From: JBAWYM01 sp037143575
Lineage (GTDB): Bacteria > Patescibacteriota > Gracilibacteria > Peribacterales > Peribacteraceae
NCBI GenBank assembly: GCA_037143575.1
Contig: JBAWYM010000046.1
Span: 1 to 14,796 of the forward strand
Length of the DNA stretch: 14,796 nucleotides
Reading direction: 5' to 3'
Position numbers and translations under genes: made by a program. The notes under the pieces were generated by a model, which worked only from the letters and a program-made list of their open reading frames with translations, did no database searches and had not been told where the DNA came from. Positions 7,144 to 14,796 of this stretch are shown piece by piece (positions within the stretch are counted from its first letter, which is position 1; each line of letters opens with the position of its first letter).

Positions 7144-7935
7144 CTATGCAGTTTTGAATGTTCTCGTCGCACTCGCTTGAGCCGTCGGCATAATGAGAAT
7201 GTATTCAAGATTGACGCTCGGCGGCCTCGTGAGAGCAAACAGGATTGTCTCTGCGATGTCCTCTGCATACAGCGGTGTGAAGCCTTTGTAGACTGCGCTT
7301 GCCAATTCCTTGTTCCCCTTGAAGCGCACCGTCGAAAATTCTGTATCGACTGCTCCGGGCGCGATATCCGTGACGCGCACACCGGTTCCCATCAAATCGA
7401 TGCGCAGTGCCTTGCTGATCATTTTCACAAATGCCTTCGTACCGCAGTACACCGATCCGCCTTCGTACGCTTCGATTCCGGCGATGGAGCTGATATTCAC
7501 GATGTGTCCTTTGGTACGCTTAAGATGAGGAATGGCCAGTTGCGCGACCCTCGTGAATGCTTTGACGTTGATCTCGATCATTTGATCGAAGTCCTTCCAG
7601 TCGTATTCTTCGAAAGGAGCTTTTCCCAAAGCCAGACCTGCATTGTTGATCAACATATCGATTTCCTTATCTTCAATATCCCCGAAGAATGTTTCAATAT
7701 TTTCGATGCCCCCGAGATCCACCGGATAGATCAGCACCGTTATACCAAAGTCTTTTTCAAGCTTGTTCTTCATCTCTTCGAGCTTCGTTTTCCTCCGTGC
7801 CAGGAGAATGAGGTTCTTCCCTTCTTTCGCCAGAGCGACAGCACAAGCCTCTCCGATGCCGGAGCTGGCACCAGTGATGAGAGCGAAGTAGTTCTTGTTT
7901 ATAGTGTTGTGTGGCATTGATGGGATGGTATCCAT
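7144..7935 (-). CDS. Short-chain dehydrogenase/reductase (YdfG-like)
   Basis: A classical SDR of 263 residues that would use NAD(P)H to reduce or oxidise an alcohol/carbonyl. The Rossmann motif TGASSGIG is at 21-28, the D-L pair of PVDLGG at 73-74, NNAG at 97-100, and the catalytic set N123, S150, Y163 and K167 (YCGTK). The segment PGAVDTEFS (193-201) and the late LIMPTAQA resemble the YdfG group (3-hydroxy acid/serine dehydrogenases), but the substrate cannot be read from sequence. I chose the ATG at 7935 because GGGAG lies 9 bases upstream, one of the few clear ribosome-binding sites here. Alternatives are TTG at 7953 and ATG at 7917. The gene stands alone, divergent from the unknown gene at 8060, and is slightly AT-richer than ppcA. 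Confidence 0.93.
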   Translation of the reverse strand: MDTIPSMPHNTINKNYFALITGASSGIGEACAVALAKEGKNLILLARRKTKLEEMKNKLEKDFGITVLIYPVDLGGIENIETFFGDIEDKEIDMLINNAGLALGKAPFEEYDWKDFDQMIEINVKAFTRVAQLAIPHLKRTKGHIVNISSIAGIEAYEGGSVYCGTKAFVKMISKALRIDLMGTGVRVTDIAPGAVDTEFSTVRFKGNKELASAVYKGFTPLYAEDIAETILFALTRPPSVNLEYILIMPTAQASATRTFKTA

Positions 7936-7990
7936 ATTGATCATCTCCCACAACTTTTGCCGAGCGAAACCTCACCTTCAATAACCAAGA

Positions 7991-8006
7991 GCGGGATGCT
8001 TCCCGC
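7991..8006. repeat. GCGGGA hairpin element, copy 1
   Basis: GCGGGA, loop TGCT, TCCCGC: a perfect 6-bp stem. A second copy with the same stem is at 12110-12126 (loop TTCTT), and both are preceded by gag or ag. No T-run follows on either strand, so it does not look like a standard terminator. Confidence 0.6.
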
Positions 8007-8030
8007 GGGGCAGAATTCACCATGCGGATA

Positions 8031-8056
8031 TTGACAGAAATATTAAAAAGTGTCAA
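8031..8056. promoter_or_regulatory. Inverted repeat TTGACA-N14-TGTCAA in a divergent intergenic region
   Basis: The two arms (8031-8036, 8051-8056) lie just before the start at 8060. They could be an operator, or each could act as a -35 box in opposite directions for the unknown gene and the dehydrogenase. The -10 matches at 17 bases are poor (CAACAT and, on the other strand, CAATAT), so an operator-like palindrome is the safer description. Confidence 0.35.
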
Positions 8057-8059
8057 CAT

Positions 8060-8629
8060 ATGCACATGTCGAATCCCGATTTGGAACTCACCGAACATTC
8101 TATCAATGAGTGGTTGTCAGCAACACATAGAGAAGCTGTGAATATTCAAGCATTGCTCAATTGTGTTGGTTTAATAGAGAAATTGACAGTGATGCAATTA
8201 AGACAATTATTATCAAAAAATAATTATTCTCTTGGTGAGACAACTATCTATATGCACAAAAGAATCAGTGACGGTCAACAATTATTCTCAGCACTTTTTC
8301 AGACAGCCGATGGAAAAATCGTCAGAGTCGGAATTGATAAAGGAGGCAGCTATGAAATGATCACTATGATTGATGATGTTGAGACAGCTACCCCCGAAGA
8401 TTGGGGCCGGCTTAAACAGAATTGGTTTAGCCCTACGCCAGAAGGCCCACATGTTCGGGATGCGCTCTCACAGGAATTGATAGCGCCAGGAGGTCGTATG
8501 GGAGCTGGTGCAACGAGAATAAGCATCGCGGTAGAAACGACTGTTCTAAAAAAGGTGGGTGAAGTACGGGAAAAATTAGATGAATTTGTCATTACTGCAG
8601 CTGAGTTTCGAGAGAAATTCCAGAGCTAA
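8060..8629 (+). CDS. Uncharacterised soluble protein, 189 residues
   Basis: I do not recognise this gene. The product has no signal peptide or membrane segment. The N-terminal third is predicted helical (about 10-55, including LLNCVGLIEKLTVMQLRQLL). The middle alternates likely strands (QLFSALFQTADGKIVRVGI, then SYEMITMIDDVE, about 74-107), followed by a Gly/Pro-rich turn region (APGGRMGAGATR, about 142-153) and a C-terminal charged helix (KKVGEVREKLDEF). The start may be Met1 (8060) or Met3 (8066); neither has a Shine-Dalgarno. It is visibly AT-richer than alaS, ppcA or typA, with runs such as attattatcaaaaaataa, consistent with recent arrival or relaxed composition. The normal start, stop and open frame suggest a real gene. 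Confidence 0.7.
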   Translation: MHMSNPDLELTEHSINEWLSATHREAVNIQALLNCVGLIEKLTVMQLRQLLSKNNYSLGETTIYMHKRISDGQQLFSALFQTADGKIVRVGIDKGGSYEMITMIDDVETATPEDWGRLKQNWFSPTPEGPHVRDALSQELIAPGGRMGAGATRISIAVETTVLKKVGEVREKLDEFVITAAEFREKFQS

Positions 8630-8743
8630 ACCTCTTCTCAATGATCATTGTATTGTTGTTCTCGAAGTGAGACGTCTGTCCCGAAAAGAAAAATAATAAA
8701 TGTGTTCGTTTATATCGCACAACTCGTACCTTCACGCAACGAT

Positions 8744-8995
8744 TTACCGAAACCTCACCTTCAGCACGAGCAGCGACAGCGCCATCAGAAATTCAACGAT
8801 CGTCGTGAGGATGATCGGCATGCTTGCGATCCCTACGCCGTAGAGGATGCACAGGAATAGGCCGGTGCAGTAGAGAATCATCCAGGGGACAGAGATGTCT
8901 TTCGTCGATTTCGTCTTCCAGGATTTGAGGACCTGCGGCAGAAGCGCAATAGTAATCAGTCCGCCGGAGACGTAGCCGAGCAGGTCGATGAGCAT
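8744..8995 (-). CDS. SemiSWEET sugar transporter (PQ-loop family)
   Basis: 83 residues with three hydrophobic segments (about 5-22, 37-54 and 58-78), the single triple-helix bundle of bacterial SemiSWEETs. The PQ motif is in LLPQVLKSWKTKS (about 18-30), with TKDIS and a following W38 as in the family. SemiSWEETs form homodimers in the inner membrane that allow sugars to cross by alternating access. The start is the ATG at 8995, and CCCCCC rather than a Shine-Dalgarno precedes it; the end is TAA. No sugar-metabolism gene is adjacent, so the substrate is unknown. Confidence 0.88.
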   Translation of the reverse strand: MLIDLLGYVSGGLITIALLPQVLKSWKTKSTKDISVPWMILYCTGLFLCILYGVGIASMPIILTTIVEFLMALSLLVLKVRFR

Positions 8996-9010
8996 GGGGG
9001 GAGGGTAGCA

Positions 9011-9035
9011 TGGTTCGGCGAACTCACCATGACAC
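9011..9035. repeat. Short relative of the 50-bp dispersed repeat
   Basis: tggttcg, then a short middle, then ctcaccatgaca: the same two ends as the copies at 6907 and 9970, with a middle about 25 bases shorter. It lies 13 bases before the first perfect palindrome. Confidence 0.55.
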
Positions 9036-9047
9036 GCTTTGCTGCGT

Positions 9048-9091
9048 TCGTTTCGTTAACCGGCGGTTTAAACCGCCGGTTAACGAAACGA
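9048..9091. repeat. 44-bp perfect palindrome
   Basis: Both halves match without a mismatch around the centre TTTAAA, flanked by GGCGG and CCGCC, with CGTTTCGTTAAC and GTTAACGAAACG outside. There is no unpaired loop. No T-run follows on either strand, so it is not an obvious terminator. Confidence 0.95.
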
Positions 9092-9261
9092 GGGTTCGTC
9101 ATTCCCCTTCGATGGAAGCGTTCGTACGCAAAGATTTCACCGACGTTGCGCCGGATTGTGCCAAGTCGTTTTTGCCGGTGGGGGAGTATGTGACGTGGTT
9201 TCGGAAGACGTAGACGATTGACACTGAAAATCAGACGATGGAATTTTTGATCATGGGCAAA

Positions 9262-9315
9262 GGCAAAACAACACCGTAGGACAGGAATATTCCTGTCCTA
9301 CGGTGTTGTTTTGCC
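9262..9315. repeat. 54-bp perfect palindrome
   Basis: Perfect inverted repeat centred on GAATATTC, with AGGACAG and CTGTCCT next and GGCAAAACAACACC and its complement at the ends. Transcribed from either strand it would give a hairpin of about 25 bp. It shares no sequence with the palindrome at 9048. Confidence 0.95.
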
Positions 9316-9331
9316 GAACTCATCATTCCGT

Positions 9332-9523
9332 GATACCTCGCTCTTCGAGAGCGGGGTAAATCTCCGACCACTAAAAGCTATTTGACGGAAGCATTCGACA
9401 ACAATCTTCGTCGGCGAATTGGTCTCTCTGCTGGCAGGTGGACGGTTTTGAATTGCCTTGGAAAAACCCTGAAACTTCTTTCTGCTGATTGGGCGGGGAT
9501 ACTCCGCACTCAGAGTGCGGGGT
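9332..9523. mobile_element. Candidate mini-element bounded by two homologous stem-loops (IS200/IS605-derived MITE-like)
   Basis: Two stem-loops, each GATAC followed by a 9-bp stem, a 3-base loop and then T, lie exactly 166 bases apart in the same orientation. Their bases differ but pairing is kept: t9342-a9350 in the first corresponds to a9508-t9516 in the second. Same-orientation terminal hairpins are the layout of IS200/IS605-family ends, unlike the inverted ends of classical elements. The interior has no transposase, so this would be a non-autonomous remnant. Exact ends and target site cannot be fixed from one copy. Confidence 0.4.
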
Positions 9524-9641
9524 TGTTCATTTTTGTCTGGATTCCAAAGAAGAAGTGCGGCTTTTGATTGCGGAGAAAATGCTTTTCCAGAGCTTCATGG
9601 TCCAATAATATTTTGACAATGGAAGGCAATGAAGACATGAA

Positions 9642-9954
9642 ATGAGTCGGCGAGGTCACAGTAACTAATCTACGCGGTCTTCATTGTCGACCTCTCTCTT
9701 ATTTTATAGAAAAAGTAGAAGATTATGCGGAGAGATTTAGGATCGTTCTCATTGTAAAAGATCAAGATCCGATATGCTCGACATTGGATGTGAATACTGG
9801 GCGTGGTTTCGTTACATTTTCTGCCCCAAAGGATTCGGAGATTTTACTCGCTGTCGAGCCGCTTACTCCGGGCATTACAGCGAAGGAGCTATCACAAGCT
9901 TTTCGCCATATAGCAAAATTGCTCTTCCAAGGCGCTCAGAAAGATAAATACTAG
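9642..9954 (+). pseudogene. HPr-like phosphocarrier domain protein with disrupted start
   Basis: The frame from 9646 to the TAG at 9952-9954 encodes EVTVTNLRGLHCRP, the phospho-histidine motif of HPr (GLHARP in most), then a helix (YFIEKVEDYAERF), a strand (RIVLIVKD), FSAPKDSEILLAVEP as in the HPr kGxeI strand, and a final helix (ELSQAFRHIAKLL). Length (about 100) and motif order fit HPr. No in-frame start exists after the TGA at 9643-9645. An ATG at 9619 is in frame but stops at that TGA after eight codons. The ATG at 9642 would give MSR then EVTVTN if a single base near 9651 were absent. So a one-base frameshift (real or a sequence error) is the simplest reading. HPr donates phosphate in PTS or regulatory relays; no PTS gene is in the window. 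The ORF converges on typA. Confidence 0.65.
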
Positions 9955-9969
9955 GCGCTCAGCATGTCG

Positions 9970-10019
9970 TGGTTCGATGCTTCGTCCCGGCTCAGCACAA
10001 GCACGGCTCACCATGACAT
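9970..10019. repeat. 50-bp dispersed repeat, copy 2
   Basis: Same orientation as copy 1 at 6907-6956, with four substitutions in 50 positions. It begins 15 bases after the HPr-like stop and ends 44 bases beyond the typA stop, between convergent genes. Confidence 0.9.
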
Positions 10020-10063
10020 GTGTATGTATTTCATCGACAGTACGGCAGTACGCTGTGCGAAGT

Positions 10064-11878
<1,815 letters not shown>

Positions 11879-11881
11879 TGT

Positions 11882-11944
11882 TTACGGGGGAGAATGGAGG
11901 GCAAGCACGGCGTAGCGGAGCGAAGCCGGCTTGCGGATATCCAT
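11882..11944 (-). promoter_or_regulatory. Possible leader ORF / duplicated start upstream of typA
   Basis: A 16-base block around the typA start (11865-11880) recurs at 11931-11946 with one mismatch. The upstream copy opens a 20-codon ORF (MDIRKPASLRYAV, then LALHSPP) that ends with TAA three bases before the typA ATG. Between them GCAAGC and GCTTGC (11901-11906, 11929-11934) can pair. It may be a leader peptide or just a duplication scar. Confidence 0.3.
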
Positions 11945-12109
11945 TGAGGAACGTGAGAAGGTGGGGCAGTGAACCCGGTGTACGTAAGACAGTTGGGGAT
12001 GTTCCGGATGGGTGTGAACCCTGATTCCTGAAGTTCGGAAGCGGGGTATTGTAGGCTTGGGAATGGGGAAAAGGGAAGGAGAAAGATCACATTATTGCCG
12101 TAGATAGGA

Positions 12110-12126
12110 GCGGGATTCTTTCCCGC
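12110..12126. repeat. GCGGGA hairpin element, copy 2
   Basis: GCGGGA, loop TTCTT, TCCCGC. Same 6-bp stem as 7991-8006 with a different loop, and again in a divergent intergenic region. Confidence 0.6.
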
Positions 12127-12244
12127 ATGCCAGCCGATGAGTCTCGTTCAATGACGAAGAACAGGACATTCTCTCGTGGAGGGATCGATTTCGCAGGCTC
12201 CTTTTGCACTTCTGATCACTTACTTCCATATAAATGGCTTTTTG

Positions 12245-12253
12245 TGCTATAAT
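12245..12253 (+). promoter_or_regulatory. Extended -10 promoter of the caspase-like gene
   Basis: TGCTATAAT is a perfect extended -10 (TGn plus TATAAT). No good -35 is present, which such promoters can do without. The ATG is 24 bases downstream, giving a leader of about 17 bases with no Shine-Dalgarno. Confidence 0.65.
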
Positions 12254-12277
12254 TACTGGAAAAATCCATATCTCTCC

Positions 12278-14796
12278 ATGCCCGAGACTCACGGAAAATT
12301 ACCGGAAGCTCCTCTGCCTATCGTTGGGAAGGAATCGGGTGCAAGCCACGAGATTCTGAATATGCAGGGAACTGTTCAGGGTGATGTTCAGAATGCTCTT
12401 ACTCCGGCTGATTCCACCTCCAAGAAAGATCCATTTGCAACACCGGGAAATTACCGCAAACATCTGGGGTATTTTCTCGATCACAAATGTTATGAAGACG
12501 CACTCAGGATGATCAGGAGTGCGGGAGAATTTGGGGTGACCGTTGGGCAAATGCATGAAGATGCCCGTCGCCTCATCCGCATGATGATCCTCGAAGGAGC
12601 GCAGGATTTTGATATGGCGTATCCTTCCATGACAAGACCGGAAGTGCTGAGTCGTTACGTTACCTGGGATGACCAGGGGAGAATATCCACTGACGGCAGA
12701 ACTCTCCACAAATATGATCTGATCGAGAGCATGCCGCTGACGAGAGACTTTCTTGATCAGGTACTCTTCGAAGTGTTGATGGATCTGTGTACACAGTGTG
12801 AAGAGATGCTTCGGCATTATGCCTCATCCTACGACAGAAGCGGTGATGCCAACCGTCTGCATTCTCTGACCTGGCGTGCATTGCAGACGCAATACAAGCT
12901 TCCGCTCCGCGATCCTGAACTCCTCCAGCGCTTTCAGGAGCGGGTGCGGACCATTGCCCCCAGTCTCTTACGCATGGACCGGATTGCTGAGCTGCAGGAT
13001 CTGGGGCAAGCTGCGAAGATCTCCGAATATGACGAACGGCCAGCGTACGCAGATACCGCGATTGGAGAGTGCTTCGCTTTCACGGGGGATCCCTACCGGT
13101 TTACTTCCAACGTCTGGACGATTCTTCGTCTTCAAGAGAAGTATCAGCCACCGGTGACTCCGGAGCGCCGTGAGCTCGCACGATCGGCATTGTCCTATTT
13201 CATCTCAAGCGCTGAAGACATGAAGAGGTTCGTCACATGCTTTGGGCTTTCGGAGGAGGATCTTCATGCTGCCGTCGTCACGTCTGCGACTGAGCACGTC
13301 ACGGAAGAGATGAAATCTACCAGAGAGGATTATCCGCAGTACCGTGGAGAATTCCCGTACGTGTCACAATTGGAGCAGGATTATGGCCTATCGATCGAAG
13401 AAGTCGGTCCACTGAAGTTGGCAATCGATGAAGTGCAGTCTGCGTGCATGCAGAGCGGCGCTGTGAGCCTGGAGCAAGTCCTCAAGCATCAGCACGACCA
13501 GCGTCTGGATCTGTTTGTTCCGAAAATTGCGCGTGTAGTGTTCTCTCGCGTGATGCGAGAACCTGATCGAACACAGTTCGCAGCAGTGCGGAAAGCCATG
13601 GAGGCAGCACCGACGACGAAGGGAATTTGGAAGGAGCAGTGTCTCAGTCTTCTACGCGAACGTCATGATTCTCCGTTGCTCGATCTTTCGGAACCGGAGG
13701 AGCGGGCACTCTGGATGTTGCTGTGGAACAAGCAAAAGACCTGTCCTGGGGCACTGTTGGAAGTGCGGAATTTCCTCGGCAAAGCTGGTCTTCCGGCCGA
13801 AGATGTCCGGGCAGCATGGGATGGGTCCGTGAATGAAAGTGAGGAGATGAATGTATACGGTGTGCGTTACTGTGATTTCCTCGGTCATTCCTTTGTGTAT
13901 GAGCGAAACATGTGTCGCATTGCGGAACTTGAGAAGTCCAGTCCTGGCGCTGCGGCAGCACTCCATCGCCAATGGAAGATCAGCATGTTCTGCCGTTACC
14001 CGCCTGCGGTATTGCTCCGGCAGGCGAAGGAGGATACTGCGCTGCAGAGAGCTCCTCACCGGGAGACCTTGCAATCCTGGTTGGATGAAGCTGGCCTCAA
14101 TGTACAGCTGCGTTTACCGGTCAATCCGGAAGAATGGAATCCGACAACTCTCGAAGTCGCGTTTCGCGAAAGTCACTCTCTGGGGTACTTGGATCAGCAG
14201 AGCTTGCAGCTCAAACATCCAAATGAACATAAATCAGCATTCCTCCGACGTTTCGCTTCGATGTTTGATGGTAAAGGGTTGCTGTCTGCCGAAGTGCAAC
14301 GCGTCAATAAGTATGCGAGTGCCGCTGAAAAAGGGGAACGTGCTCAGCGCACGAAACCAAAGAAAAAGAATGTGCTCGTGATCTATCCTCAGCACGATTG
14401 GAATTCTGCTTTTGAGCGCCCCGAACACATCCAGGATATTGCAGACCAGGCTTCTGCAGACGAGTGCAATTTCCGTATTGCGGAGAGTGGGAAGAAATCG
14501 GGATGCCTCCGCAGGCTCATGCAGTTCTGCAGGAAATTTGGGAAAGTGGATTTTGCGGAGATCGGTGGGCATTCGGATGGTTCGTCTGTGACTATCGGTA
14601 ATGGAAAGGAAAATCTAAGTCTTGAGGATTTCCATATTGCCAACAGTGCGCAGGCGCTCTTTCTCCAGAGACTTCGGAGTTTCTTTACTCCCGAGGGCAA
14701 AATCATTTTCAATTCCTGTTCCACCGGGAAAGATGTGCTCGAAAATGGGAAGTCGGGACTCGCACGCAAAACCAGAGAATTGCTGGAGATTAGCGC
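12278..14796 (+). CDS. Large protein with probable C-terminal caspase-like (clan CD) cysteine peptidase domain; 3' end beyond window
   Basis: The frame is open from the ATG at 12278 to the right edge (839 codons), so the C-terminus is missing. There is no signal peptide or membrane segment, so it is probably cytoplasmic. Residues 1-50 are polar and likely disordered. About 55-680 are predicted mainly helical and match nothing I know. A Lys-rich linker (TKPKKKN, 692-698) leads into an alpha/beta domain: first strand VLVIYP, then FAEIGGHSDG with H765, then LSLEDF, then KIIFNSCSTGKD with C814 at the end of a strand. A His after one strand and a Cys after the next, in GHxxG and NSCSTG contexts, is the dyad pattern of caspase/CHAT/DUF4347-like folds. 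Helical regulatory region plus peptidase suggests a regulated protease, but substrate and trigger are unknown. It has its own extended -10 promoter. Confidence 0.8.
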   Translation, partial: MPETHGKLPEAPLPIVGKESGASHEILNMQGTVQGDVQNALTPADSTSKKDPFATPGNYRKHLGYFLDHKCYEDALRMIRSAGEFGVTVGQMHEDARRLIRMMILEGAQDFDMAYPSMTRPEVLSRYVTWDDQGRISTDGRTLHKYDLIESMPLTRDFLDQVLFEVLMDLCTQCEEMLRHYASSYDRSGDANRLHSLTWRALQTQYKLPLRDPELLQRFQERVRTIAPSLLRMDRIAELQDLGQAAKISEYDERPAYADTAIGECFAFTGDPYRFTSNVWTILRLQEKYQPPVTPERRELARSALSYFISSAEDMKRFVTCFGLSEEDLHAAVVTSATEHVTEEMKSTREDYPQYRGEFPYVSQLEQDYGLSIEEVGPLKLAIDEVQSACMQSGAVSLEQVLKHQHDQRLDLFVPKIARVVFSRVMREPDRTQFAAVRKAMEAAPTTKGIWKEQCLSLLRERHDSPLLDLSEPEERALWMLLWNKQKTCPGALLEVRNFLGKAGLPAEDVRAAWDGSVNESEEMNVYGVRYCDFLGHSFVYERNMCRIAELEKSSPGAAAALHRQWKISMFCRYPPAVLLRQAKEDTALQRAPHRETLQSWLDEAGLNVQLRLPVNPEEWNPTTLEVAFRESHSLGYLDQQSLQLKHPNEHKSAFLRRFASMFDGKGLLSAEVQRVNKYASAAEKGERAQRTKPKKKNVLVIYPQHDWNSAFERPEHIQDIADQASADECNFRIAESGKKSGCLRRLMQFCRKFGKVDFAEIGGHSDGSSVTIGNGKENLSLEDFHIANSAQALFLQRLRSFFTPEGKIIFNSCSTGKDVLENGKSGLARKTRELLEIS

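Larger units (their letters stand above)
8996..9618. other. Gene-free stretch rich in palindromes
   Basis: No ORF here looks like a conserved gene. It holds a short 50-bp-repeat relative (9011-9035), two long perfect palindromes (9048-9091, 9262-9315) and two matching stem-loops (9332-9357, 9498-9523). A 33-codon ORF at 9112-9213 (+), from MEAFVRKDF to VTWFRKT, has protein-like composition and may be a remnant, but I cannot identify it. A 61-codon ORF at 9382-9567 reads through the stem-loop element and is probably fortuitous. Confidence 0.6.
11879..12277. other. Divergent intergenic region between typA and the caspase-like gene
   Basis: About 400 bases without a convincing gene. It holds the duplicated typA start, a gtagcggagcgaagc stretch inside a weak inverted repeat, the second GCGGGA hairpin and the promoter of the next gene. 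I see no tRNA or riboswitch. Confidence 0.6.

Noticed and set aside
7964..8764. 16-base identity cgaaacctcaccttca at 7964 and 8749
   Set aside because: One copy is the end of the SemiSWEET gene; a single match this long is only marginally unexpected in a window of this size.
9048..9523. CRISPR array
   Set aside because: The palindromes and stem-loops are different sequences with irregular spacing, with no repeat-spacer periodicity.
9619..9954. TGA as glycine (code 25) or selenocysteine in the HPr-like ORF
   Set aside because: TGA ends typA, the kinase and the small ORF after alaS, and no other gene has internal TGA. No SECIS-like structure was evident just after it, and HPr has no known selenocysteine here. 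A frameshift is simpler.

Overview
The window looks like a chromosomal segment of a Candidate Phyla Radiation (Patescibacteria) bacterium, possibly near the Peribacteria/Peregrinibacteria. This is inference from four things: a short alanyl-tRNA synthetase without the usual C-terminal domain, an archaeal-type PEP carboxylase, starts that mostly lack a Shine-Dalgarno sequence and sit close behind their -10 boxes, and several families of short dispersed palindromes. Base composition is moderately GC-rich with AT-richer islands (about 8030-8740 and 9600-9950). The code appears standard: TGA ends the kinase and typA genes and does not interrupt any long intact gene.

Layout, left to right. 1-1378 (-): start of a secreted repeat protein with near-identical 46-residue beta-propeller-like units, running off the left edge, with a ten-base G/C homopolymer just upstream. 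1566-3586 (-): alaS and a small co-directional ORF. 3641-3775: a nested repeat and a good promoter for an orphan membrane histidine kinase (3775-5235, +) whose outer sensor domain carries an EF-hand-type loop. 5311-6849 (-): archaeal-type PEP carboxylase. 7144-7935 (-): short-chain dehydrogenase. 8060-8629 (+): unknown AT-rich gene. 8744-8995 (-): SemiSWEET sugar transporter. 8996-9618: a gene-free stretch with two long perfect palindromes and a pair of homologous stem-loops that resemble the ends of an IS200/IS605-derived mini-element. 9642-9954 (+): an HPr-like protein with a broken start region. 10064-11878 (-): typA/bipA with a possible 20-codon leader ORF. 12278 to the right edge (+): a protein of more than 839 residues ending in a probable caspase-like (clan CD) cysteine peptidase domain.

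There is no evident multi-gene operon beyond alaS and its small follower. Most genes stand alone, many convergent or divergent, separated by repeats. Housekeeping genes (alaS, ppcA, typA) alternate with accessory ones. The best candidates for undescribed biology are the caspase-like protein with its long unrecognised N-terminal region, the HPr-like ORF lacking an intact start, and the repeat-amplified secreted propeller behind a homopolymer tract.
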